Made by a program: the position numbers and the translations under genes | Notes under the pieces: generated by a model | Databases searched by the model: none | What the model was told of the DNA's origin: nothing | The model's input: the letters and a program-made list of their open reading frames with translations, nothing else | Assembly: GCA_016209635.1 (NCBI GenBank) | Contig: JACQWC010000067.1 | Coordinates: forward strand, 1-37,591 | Direction: 5' to 3' | From: Candidatus Rokuibacteriota bacterium | GTDB lineage: Bacteria > Methylomirabilota > Methylomirabilia > Rokubacteriales > CSP1-6 | DNA length: 37,591 bases | Part shown: one piece after another, positions 1 to 8,105 of the stretch | Position numbering within the stretch: the stretch's first letter is position 1 | How the letters are laid out: every line of letters begins with the position of its first letter

Positions 1-133
1 CGAGGCCCTCATCGACGACCTGGTCGAGCTCGCAGTGCTCTATCGGACCAAGGATGGCCGCCTCAACATGCCCGACATCTTTCGGGTGGGGTTTGGCATT
101 CGCCGCAAAGGCGGGGTCAAGCCCCCACGGTGA
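1..133 (+). CDS. C-terminal fragment of an unidentified protein (defence operon, 5'-truncated)
   Basis: The reading frame that starts at base 2 stays open from the window edge to a TGA at 131-133, giving 43 residues. It contains DDLVELAVLYRTKDGRLNMP and ends in RRKGGVKPPR. The helix followed by a short charged hairpin resembles the wing of a winged-helix domain, as often seen at the C-terminus of ATPases or regulators, but the fragment is too short to name. It lies on the same strand 44 bases before the next gene, so it is probably the first visible member of the same operon. The identity of the full protein matters for classifying the operon and cannot be read here. Confidence 0.6.
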   Translation, partial: EALIDDLVELAVLYRTKDGRLNMPDIFRVGFGIRRKGGVKPPR

Positions 134-177
134 TGTTTCGGCTCGCGTGATATTGATGATTGCCAGAAATAGGCGCC

Positions 178-1482
178 ATGCCGTTTCTTACTGACCTCGA
201 CAGTCGAGCGGCGATCAAGGGTTCGCGGGATCCCCTCGGGCTCCAGGCGGTGTGGACGCACTTTGGCCGAAAGGTGGTCGGCAATCTGACAACCGTCAGC
301 AACTCCGTCCGCGGGTTCACGACACTGCTCCTTGGCTACTACTTCGCCGAGCAGGGACGGGACCTCGATGGGACGGGGGGTGAGTCAATCCTCAACGCGT
401 TTCTGAAGTTCGAGCAGCTCGCTGCCTACACCCGGCTCTATGTCAATCACGACCGGGACTTTAGAGGCATCGATCGAGTGGCCAAACGGCTGGGGGATGC
501 GCCGCGGGTGGCGATCTCCGCCGAGCCGCGCCATCAGATTCTGTCGAACCAGAAGATCTACGGCCTATGGGGCCTCTTCTCGGTGCCAGCCCGGACGAGC
601 GGGCTCCTTGAACGCGAAGACACGGTCCTGACGCCTGGCGCCCGCGCTTTCGTGCGGGAGGAGTACGTCACGCGGCTCGACCGTGCGGGGTTCAAGGACG
701 GCAAGGCGATCGTCGATGTGCTCAGGGGGCAGCGAGAAGATCTCCACCTTGAGGGCCGCCACAAACCGCTGGCGCGCGCGGTCGCCGGGCTCTTTACGAC
801 GCGCTTGAACGCGCACGAGCGGGAGCGCTACCGGCACTACCTCGTGTACGGTGGCGATCGCGATTCAACGCGCGGTCGCCAGCGCCAGCTCGGGGAGCTG
901 TTGCTGGCGATTCCCAGCGAAGGACTCGACCTTGCGGTCATTCGGGGTCTCGCCAGGCAAGCTCGGAGGCGCGGGCATGACTGGACCGGGCTGGCCGAGT
1001 GCTTGGACGACATCGTCCGCATCGAGTCCCTGATCGCGCCAGCGGCGAACGTGTTCGAGCTGGTGCTCGCCCGCCAGGGGCTCGAGGTCGCAGAGGTGGC
1101 GGCCGACCTGAGGAAGCAATGGGGGACGCGCCTGGGTCATCTCCGCGTCGACGAGCTGGAGGTGCTCGGCGCAGAGATCGCGGCAGCTCTTGGGGATACG
1201 GCAGACCGCTGGCTCGCGATCGCGCGAGGGCTCGCCGGTGGCGACTACGAGAGCGTCCTTCGTTTGCTTGTCGAGCAGAACGAGGCGGTAATGAAGGCGC
1301 GTCAAGGGGCGGCGTGGGTGCGGCTGACGCGAGGGCGGTTCGAGGTGCGATACCGCGAGGAGTCGGCCGCGCTCGTGGATGGTCGGAACCTGCGGGGCCT
1401 GCTGCGGCACTCCTACTTCATCGATTCCCTCTGGCAAGTCGCTGTAGAGGTGACCGAGGTCGAGAAGCGAGAGCATGCATGA
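178..1482 (+). CDS. Uncharacterised 434-residue protein of a putative defence operon
   Basis: I do not recognise this family. The protein is soluble, with no signal peptide or membrane segment, and is rich in Arg, Glu and Leu, suggesting an alpha-helical fold. The N-terminal section includes GNLTTVSNSVRGFTTLLLGY, which looks like a conserved helical core. A region around residues 140-160 (GLFSVPARTSGLLE) could be a winged-helix element, but no catalytic motif is visible. ATG 178 is chosen as start; an in-frame TTG at 160 would add six residues, and neither has a strong ribosome-binding site. The gene ends in an ATGA overlap with the phospholipase D-type gene, so the two are probably translationally coupled and act in one system. 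A structural, DNA-recognition or adaptor role is only a guess from context. Confidence 0.8.
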   Translation: MPFLTDLDSRAAIKGSRDPLGLQAVWTHFGRKVVGNLTTVSNSVRGFTTLLLGYYFAEQGRDLDGTGGESILNAFLKFEQLAAYTRLYVNHDRDFRGIDRVAKRLGDAPRVAISAEPRHQILSNQKIYGLWGLFSVPARTSGLLEREDTVLTPGARAFVREEYVTRLDRAGFKDGKAIVDVLRGQREDLHLEGRHKPLARAVAGLFTTRLNAHERERYRHYLVYGGDRDSTRGRQRQLGELLLAIPSEGLDLAVIRGLARQARRRGHDWTGLAECLDDIVRIESLIAPAANVFELVLARQGLEVAEVAADLRKQWGTRLGHLRVDELEVLGAEIAAALGDTADRWLAIARGLAGGDYESVLRLLVEQNEAVMKARQGAAWVRLTRGRFEVRYREESAALVDGRNLRGLLRHSYFIDSLWQVAVEVTEVEKREHA

Positions 1483-3503
1483 CCAACGTGCCGCACGCGA
1501 TCCTGTCCGAGGCGCTCCAGGAGCGGATCGGTAATCGTCGACTCAAGGCGGCGCTCTTCCTCACGTACGAACTCGACCCCGCCTTCTACGAGGAAGAGGT
1601 CCTCCCAGTCCTCCTGGACGTTCCGCTGAGCCACTCGCCCACGGCCCGGCTGCTGCAGCTCGACGACGTGCTGCGCGCAACCGGGGCCCAGATCTCTGTC
1701 TACTACGACCCACGTGCGCTCAGAGCCGATCGCTCCGCTCGCCTCGACACCCAGCGTATTCCGGTCCGGCACCGGACAGGCTACTTCCACCCGAAGAACG
1801 TCTTGGCGCTGGTCGAGACGCCTCTGGGGAAGGACGACGATCATCCGCGCGAGGCCCTGATCGTCACCGCGATGTCAGCAAACCTCACGAAGAGGGGCTG
1901 GTGGGAGAACGTCGAGGTCTGCCACATCGAGGAGATCGACGTCGACACCAAATGCGGCTTCCGGGACGACCTCCTGGACCTGTGCCGGCGGCTCCGGACA
2001 AAGCTCCCACCGGACATCGAGGACGGCGCCCTCGAAGCGATCCGGAAGTTCGTGTTGAAGGTTGCGCAGTACGACCGGCGGTCCGGCAGCGGTACCCTGC
2101 ATCCGAGGCTCTATACGGGCGCCGGGACGGTCGTGGAGTTCCTGAGGGAGGCGGCTGGTTCGCGCCTGTCCGACCTGAACCTCGAGATCATCTCCCCCTT
2201 CTTCGACGACGCGGATGAGGTCCGGCCGCTCTCTGACCTGGTCGAGGCCTTCGGTCCGCGTGAGGTGAGGGTGTTTCTCCCCTTGCGCGACGACGGCACG
2301 GCCGAGTGTAGCGAGCGGCTGCACCGAGCGCTCGACAAGCTGCCGCGCTGCAGTTGGGCGCGGCTACCACCGGAGCTATTGCGCCTCGGGAAGGCAGAGA
2401 ACGCGGGCAACCGCCGCGCCCATGCCAAGGTGTACCGCTTCTTCGGCGAGCGGCCTCGCTACGAAGCGTTCTTTGTCGGCTCACCGAACCTCACCGTGCC
2501 TGGGCACTCGCGCGGTGGAAACTTTGAGACGGGCTTCCTTCTGGAGACCGAGCCGAGCGAGGCACCGGGCTGGTGGCTCAGCATCGAACGAAAGCGGCCC
2601 GTAAAGTTCGTCGCGGCCGACGAGGGTGAGGACGCGGACGCAGGCCCGGGTCTCGCGTTGTCACTCCGGTACAACTGGTCCGGTAAACGGGGCTGGGCGT
2701 ATTGGGATCGAGAAGAGGCGGCACCACGTCTCGGCATCGAGGCGAACGGTGTGGCGCTGTTCACGCTCGAGAAGATTCCGCCTCAGCGATGGCTCGACCT
2801 GGGCGAGGCCGCGACGACGGCGCTCGGTCGAGTGCTGGTGGGCACGTCCTTCGTTCAGGTGCGAATTGACGGGACAGAGCCCACGACGATCCTCGTCCAG
2901 GAGGAGGGCATGTCCCATAAACCCTCGCTGCTGCTAACCCTGTCGGCGACGGACATCCTGAAATCGTGGGCTCTGCTGAAGCCGGAACAGCGCGCAGCGT
3001 TCATCGAGCAGCGCGCGGCCGAAATTGCTCAGGTCGCGCGCGAGCTCGGCCTGGACATCATCCCGCGTGCCCAGGAGGAGGTTCAGAGCTTCTTCGATCG
3101 CTTCGCCGGCATTTTTCACGCGTTCGGGTGTCTGCAACGGGCCGTCCTTGAGGCGCGTGAGGAGGGCCGTGAGAAGGAGGCGGTCTACCGGCTCTTCGGG
3201 CGCAAGTATGACTCCCTGCCGAACTTGCTCGACCGCGTGCTGTCAGAGGACGCGAAGGAGGACGACGTCACCCGGTACGTCATCCTGTTGTGCGCGCGCC
3301 AGCTCATGCAGCTCGTCCAGCGCGACGACCCGGAGTTTCTCAGGCAGCACCGTGAAGACGTTGGCGAGCTTGAAGAGCGTCTTGGCCGGTTGGACGAGGT
3401 CCGCGCCCGCTTCACGTTCGAAGACCCTGATCGGCGGGCCAGGTTCTTCGAGTGGTTCGACCGCTGGTTCCTGACGCCGGCCGTCGCGGACGGGGTGCGA
3501 TGA
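1479..3503 (+). CDS. Phospholipase D-like (HKD) putative nuclease, 674 residues
   Basis: Two half-motifs of the phospholipase D superfamily are visible. The first is H104-x-K106 (TGYFHPKNVL) with S133-x-N135 (SANLTKRGWW); the second is H315-x-K317 (RRAHAKVYRF) with G334-S335-P-N337 (VGSPNLT). The Asp of the classical HxKxxxxD motif is missing in both, as in several PLD-type restriction nucleases, so DNA or RNA cleavage through a His nucleophile is more likely than lipid hydrolysis. Residues beyond about 500 are helical and charged with no recognised domain. The start is ATG 1479, which overlaps the upstream TGA; its own stop overlaps the helicase ATG at 3500. It is much longer than DISARM DrmC. 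Nuclease activity is inferred from motifs and from the neighbouring helicase. Confidence 0.85.
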   Translation: MTNVPHAILSEALQERIGNRRLKAALFLTYELDPAFYEEEVLPVLLDVPLSHSPTARLLQLDDVLRATGAQISVYYDPRALRADRSARLDTQRIPVRHRTGYFHPKNVLALVETPLGKDDDHPREALIVTAMSANLTKRGWWENVEVCHIEEIDVDTKCGFRDDLLDLCRRLRTKLPPDIEDGALEAIRKFVLKVAQYDRRSGSGTLHPRLYTGAGTVVEFLREAAGSRLSDLNLEIISPFFDDADEVRPLSDLVEAFGPREVRVFLPLRDDGTAECSERLHRALDKLPRCSWARLPPELLRLGKAENAGNRRAHAKVYRFFGERPRYEAFFVGSPNLTVPGHSRGGNFETGFLLETEPSEAPGWWLSIERKRPVKFVAADEGEDADAGPGLALSLRYNWSGKRGWAYWDREEAAPRLGIEANGVALFTLEKIPPQRWLDLGEAATTALGRVLVGTSFVQVRIDGTEPTTILVQEEGMSHKPSLLLTLSATDILKSWALLKPEQRAAFIEQRAAEIAQVARELGLDIIPRAQEEVQSFFDRFAGIFHAFGCLQRAVLEAREEGREKEAVYRLFGRKYDSLPNLLDRVLSEDAKEDDVTRYVILLCARQLMQLVQRDDPEFLRQHREDVGELEERLGRLDEVRARFTFEDPDRRARFFEWFDRWFLTPAVADGVR

Positions 3504-6500
3504 CGCTATCCCTCGACACTGCGGCCGAGCTGCTGGACTTCGAGGGACGCAGCCGTGCCGATGCGGCCCGGGGGCGCCTCGGTCCCGAGGCGGCTCGGAA
3601 CCAGCTCGAGGGCGCAGTTGCGCTCCGCAACATCCTCGAGAAGCGGGGCTTCGCCTACCTGGCCGACGAGGTCGGCATGGGGAAGACGTACGTGGCCCTC
3701 GGCGTGCTCGCGCTGTTCCGCCACTTCCAACCCGACTTCCGTGTGCTGATCATCGCGCCGCGAGCCAATATTCAGCGCAAGTGGCACAAGGAGCTGAAGA
3801 ACTTCGTCGCCAACAACGTCCGCTTTGCCGACCTGCGCGTCAAGGCCGTCCACGGTGGTCCCGCGCGCCCGATAGTCCTCTGTGACAGCCTGCTCGAGCT
3901 GGTCCGCGAAACGGCGCTCGATACCGAGCGTGACTTCATCATGCGCATGTCGAGCTTCAGCCTGGGGCTGGGAGACGATTCGGATCGCTGGAAGACACGG
4001 CGCGACGAGCTGCTGAAGCACCTGCCATGGCTCGAACGAAGCGACTTCGACCTGAGAAACAAGGACCAGTTCAAAGACGACTATGCCCGGGCAGTGTGCT
4101 GCGCGCTGCCGACCTTCGATCTCGTCATCATCGACGAGGGACACAACCTCAAGCACGGCTTTGGCGAGAGCGTCGCCTACCGGAACCGCCTCCTCGGCCT
4201 CGCGTTTGGCCATCCGGACGGGAAGGTCTCCGACCAGCGGTTCAGGACCTACGGGCCACGGGCCCGCCGCGTGCTCTTCCTCTCGGCCACGCCGCTGGAG
4301 AACGACTATCGCCAGCTCTGGAACCAGCTCGACGTCCTGGGAATCGGAGCCAACGTCACGGATCTCAAGCGCGCCGACCTGCCGGAGGAGACCAAGCGAG
4401 GTTTGGTCGAGGCCTTCTTGATTCGGAGGGTCACGGCCCTACGCGTCGCCGGTAAGCGGCTGACCAAGAACGTCTACCGCCGTGAGTGGCGAAACGGCGG
4501 AGTCGAGACCCATGATGACCCGCTGCGGGTCGCCGACGACCGCCAGCGCCTCGTCGTCGCCCTTATGCAGAAGAAAGTCGCCGAGGTGCTGGGGAACGAG
4601 AAGTTCAACAATTCCTTCCAGATCGGCATGCTGGCCTCCTTCGAAAGCTTCCTCGAGACGACTCGCGTCTGGAAAGGTGATTCCGATGGAACCCCGGGCA
4701 ACTTTGATGACGAGGACCAGACGCAGGATCAGGGCGAGCGCCTCGGTATCGACGTCAGCGAGGTAAACCGGATCGCGCGAAGCTATCGCCACACCTTCAC
4801 CAACGAAGAGCTACCGCATCCGAAAATGGATGCCGTGGTTGATGCCCTGGCTCAGAACTTTGACGCTGGCCGAAAGGCGCTCGTATTTGTCCGGCGGATC
4901 AAGTCGGTGACCGAGTTGCAGCGGCGGCTCGAACGCCGATATGACGAGTGGCTCTTCCGGCGCCTCGAGGCCGAACTCCGCCCCGAGCTCTGGTCATCGC
5001 TGAAACCAACGATCGCCCAATACCGCGAGGAACAGGCCAGGCGCGGCGGACCTGTAGAGGGGGCGAAGGATGGGGTCGACGAAGGCGGGGATATTGAGGC
5101 GGAGGTTCACCTGCCGGAGCGTCAGGACCGCGGCGGGACCGAGACGTTCTTCGCGTGGTTCTTCCGCGGAGAGGGGCCACGCGGGCTGTTGAGCGGCGCT
5201 CGCCTACAGCAGCGCCTGGTTGGGACGAGCGCTACGTTCTTCGAAGACAACCACGTTGCGGGGCTCCTCGGCGCGGCACCAGGTGGCGTCTACCGAGCGC
5301 TTGTCGACTATCTGGGCGTTCCCGAGGAGCCCACCCGCGCTACTCTGATGAGGACCGCCGCGACGCATCTCAAACCGGGCGATGTCCCGCGACAACAGTC
5401 GTTCCTCTCAATGCAGCACGCCGCGCTCTCTCTCATCGCGCGGCGCGCCGGGCCCCTTCGCCGGGATGCCGAGTGGCTGCTCCATGAGCGCTACCCGCAC
5501 CTTGCCGAGCATCAGCGGCACCGGACTGAGCTCGACCCCCGGCAATGGCTGGAAGTCCCAACATTCTGGACAGAACTCCGACGCCGGCCCGGACTTCGGG
5601 CGCGGCTCTGGCCTGAGAGTCAGCGACCAGATCCGCGCCCCAGGATTCGCGAGAACGAGCTTCGTCGCGAGCTGATCTCGGCAATGGCCCGGCTGGGCCA
5701 CGCCCTCATCGACCTATACGTCCTTGCGGTGAACCGTATCGGCAGCCTCGCGCTGCGAGCCAGGGCTGGGACCGGCGAAGAGTCGGATGCCCTGGTAAAC
5801 GCGTATCTCGACGTGCTCGAGAGCCAGATGCGGAGCACAGGTCCCGAGTTCCGGGCGTTTCACGAACTCACGGCTGGTGCCGAGCACTTCGACCTCATCC
5901 TCGACGTCAATGCGCCGGACGCGCGCGACGAGCGGTTGGAGGGAGCGGCCACCGAGTTCGGCCGCCTTCTGCGGGCCCAGCAGCCCATCGGTGGAATGTT
6001 CGGCGAAATCAACAACACGCTGGTCCGCCAGTTTCGAATGCCGGGTTATCCGTTCGCGCTGATCACGACCGACTTGCTCCAGGAGGGCGAGGATCTCCAC
6101 ACCTTCTGTTCGTCCGTGTACCACTACGGCATCTCGTGGACCCCGTCGGCGATGGAGCAACGCATCGGCCGAGTTGACCGCGTGAACTCCGACACGGAGC
6201 GCCGGCTGACGTCCCTCCCACAGCAACCGTCCGGCGAGGAGCTGCTCCAGGTCTACTTCCCGCATCTGAGGGATACCGTGGAGGTCCTCCAGGTCGAGCG
6301 GGTGCTCGAGCGGATGAACCGCTTCCTGCGTCTGATGCACCTCAACCTCGGCCAGCCCGACTCTTACGAGCGGCACATCAACGTGAGCACGGAAGCGGTG
6401 CGCGTCCATCGCGACATCGAGCAGATCGGCACCCCGCTCGAGACAGCCTTCGGCGTGCGGCCCGAGTTGCTCCGGGGCGATCGGAGGAAGCCGGCGGTGT

Positions 6501-6985
6501 CCCGGAACGTGGCTGCCTCGATGGCGCGCCGCTTCCACAGCCTCCCTGAACGCTTGAAAGTTCTCATCGACGTGCGGTGGGAACCCTCGTCGAGCGACAA
6601 TCTTCTGCTCGGTACGGTTCACCGCACTCACCGGGTCCAGCCGTTTGTGCTGGTCCTCCGATCTCTCAGTGGTCACGGGATTGTGCGATGTATCAGTCCG
6701 GTGGGCGTGCTCGGGCCCGGCGATGATCCGAGCCGGATCACCACAGCGACAGGTGGGCAGCGCCTGAGGATCTGCGCTCTGGTGAATGCTCACACAGAAT
6801 CCTATGACCTCACCATCGAGGACGACGTCCTCCTTGGCGACGACGAACGGCATGACGCAGATCGGATAGAAGGACTGCTTCGGCGCGTTACAGCACAGGC
6901 CGATCGGTTGGAAGAGATCCTACTGAAGATCGATCAACCGATGATCACGTTCCGCGATGACTTGAGTCATGAAGGCGATGGCTGA
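3500..6985 (+). CDS. SNF2/RapA-like superfamily 2 helicase or translocase, 1161 residues
   Basis: Both RecA-like lobes are present. Lobe 1 has the Walker A motif VGMGKT (K62), the Walker B box DEGH (D212-H215) and motif III SATP (262-265). Lobe 2 has a motif IV-like strand KALVFVRR near residue 460, motif V ITTDLLQEGEDLH (D858) and motif VI QRIGRVDR (887-894). This arrangement is typical of SNF2/RapA ATP-dependent double-stranded nucleic acid translocases. About 390 residues separate motifs IV and V, far more than the usual core, so lobe 2 carries a large insertion. The C-terminal 270 residues have no recognised domain. The start ATG overlaps the stop of the HKD-nuclease gene. A likely role is ATP-driven movement or sensing on foreign DNA that delivers the nuclease; this is inference. 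Confidence 0.9.
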   Translation: MTLSLDTAAELLDFEGRSRADAARGRLGPEAARNQLEGAVALRNILEKRGFAYLADEVGMGKTYVALGVLALFRHFQPDFRVLIIAPRANIQRKWHKELKNFVANNVRFADLRVKAVHGGPARPIVLCDSLLELVRETALDTERDFIMRMSSFSLGLGDDSDRWKTRRDELLKHLPWLERSDFDLRNKDQFKDDYARAVCCALPTFDLVIIDEGHNLKHGFGESVAYRNRLLGLAFGHPDGKVSDQRFRTYGPRARRVLFLSATPLENDYRQLWNQLDVLGIGANVTDLKRADLPEETKRGLVEAFLIRRVTALRVAGKRLTKNVYRREWRNGGVETHDDPLRVADDRQRLVVALMQKKVAEVLGNEKFNNSFQIGMLASFESFLETTRVWKGDSDGTPGNFDDEDQTQDQGERLGIDVSEVNRIARSYRHTFTNEELPHPKMDAVVDALAQNFDAGRKALVFVRRIKSVTELQRRLERRYDEWLFRRLEAELRPELWSSLKPTIAQYREEQARRGGPVEGAKDGVDEGGDIEAEVHLPERQDRGGTETFFAWFFRGEGPRGLLSGARLQQRLVGTSATFFEDNHVAGLLGAAPGGVYRALVDYLGVPEEPTRATLMRTAATHLKPGDVPRQQSFLSMQHAALSLIARRAGPLRRDAEWLLHERYPHLAEHQRHRTELDPRQWLEVPTFWTELRRRPGLRARLWPESQRPDPRPRIRENELRRELISAMARLGHALIDLYVLAVNRIGSLALRARAGTGEESDALVNAYLDVLESQMRSTGPEFRAFHELTAGAEHFDLILDVNAPDARDERLEGAATEFGRLLRAQQPIGGMFGEINNTLVRQFRMPGYPFALITTDLLQEGEDLHTFCSSVYHYGISWTPSAMEQRIGRVDRVNSDTERRLTSLPQQPSGEELLQVYFPHLRDTVEVLQVERVLERMNRFLRLMHLNLGQPDSYERHINVSTEAVRVHRDIEQIGTPLETAFGVRPELLRGDRRKPAVSRNVAASMARRFHSLPERLKVLIDVRWEPSSSDNLLLGTVHRTHRVQPFVLVLRSLSGHGIVRCISPVGVLGPGDDPSRITTATGGQRLRICALVNAHTESYDLTIEDDVLLGDDERHDADRIEGLLRRVTAQADRLEEILLKIDQPMITFRDDLSHEGDG

Positions 6986-7358
6986 CATCGAGTGGAGGGA
7001 TCTTTCCCGACGGGATGGACTCCGGCTCCGTGAGGACGTGATTGAGGTCCAAGCCGCAGACGAACGGGTACAGCGCGTATCGGTTGCGGAAGACGAACCG
7101 GGCAGCCTGAGGATCTGGACGGTGGTCGCCCATCGCAGCATTGTTGAACGCCTCGACAAGCCAGAGCTGGTCGCGTGGGTCCGCAACCGACACGTCGAAA
7201 TCGTTGATTTTCGTATCGATTCCCATGGTCGGTTGATCGGAGAGGCCGTCGTCGCGACAGCAGGCCTGACCGGGGAGGAGTGGGGCTTCTACGTTCGCAC
7301 GGTCGCCAACGCCTCGGACCGACTCGAGTATCTGTTGACAGGCCGGGACGCGGAATAG
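6969..7358 (+). CDS. Small uncharacterised protein closing the defence-like operon (129 residues)
   Basis: The frame begins at ATG 6969 inside the 3' end of the helicase gene (17-base overlap; a second in-frame ATG lies at 6978) and ends with TAG at 7356-7358. The predicted product is acidic, soluble and mixed alpha/beta. Its C-terminal half reads as strand-turn-strand-helix (VEIVDFRIDSHGRLIGEAVV followed by EEWGFYVRTVANASDRLEYL), a layout reminiscent of the small YbjN or type III secretion chaperone fold. That comparison is by eye and weak. The overlap argues for co-translation with the helicase, so it is best read as an accessory or partner subunit of the operon. Confidence 0.75.
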   Translation: MKAMADIEWRDLSRRDGLRLREDVIEVQAADERVQRVSVAEDEPGSLRIWTVVAHRSIVERLDKPELVAWVRNRHVEIVDFRIDSHGRLIGEAVVATAGLTGEEWGFYVRTVANASDRLEYLLTGRDAE

Positions 7359-7592
7359 GCCTCGACGCGACGCCGGCAGGAGAGCGGCGTACGGGGAATC
7401 CGTTCGCGCCGCTCGACGTTGCGGGGGCGGAGACGGTACCGCGCGAGCCCTCGACCCTACCGCGATGATCGCGCGCGGTTCCCAAGAAATACACGAAAAA
7501 GATGCCGGAGACCATAGCAACGAAATATGGCTCGGTTGTAGGGTTGCGCCACGGGTAACAGTAATTAGAAGACGACACTCTCTAGGCCTCGG

Positions 7593-7606
7593 GGGCCGTG
7601 CGGCCC
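7593..7606 (-). terminator. Weak hairpin downstream of the peroxiredoxin gene
   Basis: GGGCC and GGCCC arms of five base pairs enclose a four-base loop 17 bases beyond the peroxiredoxin stop. There is no T tract, so terminator function is doubtful. The rest of 7359-7622, including a comparatively AT-rich stretch around 7480-7580, shows no gene, tRNA or recognisable attachment site. Confidence 0.25.
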
Positions 7607-7622
7607 GCGTCAGCCCGGCCGA

Positions 7623-8105
7623 TCAGCGTTGACGGAGGGTCCGGATCAGATCGAGGACTCGGAGGATCTCCCTGCCGCTCCGGATCATCTCCCGGTCGCC
7701 GGCCTGGCTCCAGCGCAGGCGCCCGTCGCGATCGACGATGAACGTCGATCGATAGGCCACGTTCCGCTCCTCGTCCCAGACCCCATATGAGCGGATCGTC
7801 GTCCGATGGACGTCGCTGAGGAGCATGAACGGCAGCCGATGCCGTCGATGAAATTCTGTGTGGGAAAAGGGGGTGTCTCCACTGATCGCGAGGATGACGG
7901 CCCCCCGTTGCTCCACCTCCGCCGCGACCCCGCCGAGGTCGCCGAGTTCCGGCGTTCAGATGCCGCCCCAGTCGTAGCAATAGAAGAGGAGAACGACGTC
8001 GGCCTTGCCCCTGAAGTCCGAGAGCGAGACATCACGGTCGCTCGTGGAGGGCAAGGAGAAGGAGGGCGCCGGGCGCCCGTAGCGAAGCATCGGGCTCTCG
8101 GTCAT
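7623..8105 (-). CDS. Peroxiredoxin (AhpC/TSA family), probable selenoprotein with UGA at the catalytic position
   Basis: Read from ATG 8105 the frame gives 160 residues if the in-frame TGA at 7956-7958 is decoded as selenocysteine (U50). Upstream is RPAPSFSLPS, a redoxin N-terminus, then VVLLFYCYDWGGI-U-TPELGDLG. The UGA falls exactly where AhpC/TSA relatives carry the peroxidatic Cys (DW..xC..EL). Downstream the typical thioredoxin-fold strands continue without a break: AVILAISGD, MLLSDVHRT, SYGVWDEERN, STFIVDRDGRLRW. The only Cys is C43, seven residues before U50, at the usual Pro site; it could be the resolving thiol. The ATG overlaps the TGA of the upstream B3/B4-domain gene, fixing the start and suggesting translational coupling. 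A hairpin follows the UGA. If UGA is a real stop, this is a 49-residue remnant plus a possible GTG-initiated fragment. Confidence 0.75.
7924..7942 (-). promoter_or_regulatory. Candidate bacterial SECIS hairpin of the peroxiredoxin
   Basis: Thirteen bases after the UGA, GCGACC pairs perfectly with GGTCGC around a seven-base loop (TCGGCGG). The loop begins about 20 bases 3' of the UGA, within the usual distance for a bacterial SelB-binding element. The outer CTC/GAG arms could extend the stem across a bulge. In GC-rich DNA such hairpins arise easily by chance, so this is supporting evidence only. Confidence 0.45.

Noticed and set aside
1-7358. Identification of the operon as DISARM, BREX or Mokosh
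   Set aside because: No DUF1998 protein, methylase, PglZ phosphatase, BrxC-type ATPase or kinase is visible, and the HKD protein is much longer than DrmC. The truncated first gene leaves the matter open.
7359-7622. Attachment site, tRNA or mobile-element border in the more AT-rich gap after the defence-like operon
   Set aside because: No tRNA fold, integrase gene or direct repeat with another part of the window could be found by eye.
7623-7916. Short redoxin starting at GTG 7916
   Set aside because: It would lack the catalytic strand and helix that are encoded in frame directly upstream, beyond the UGA.
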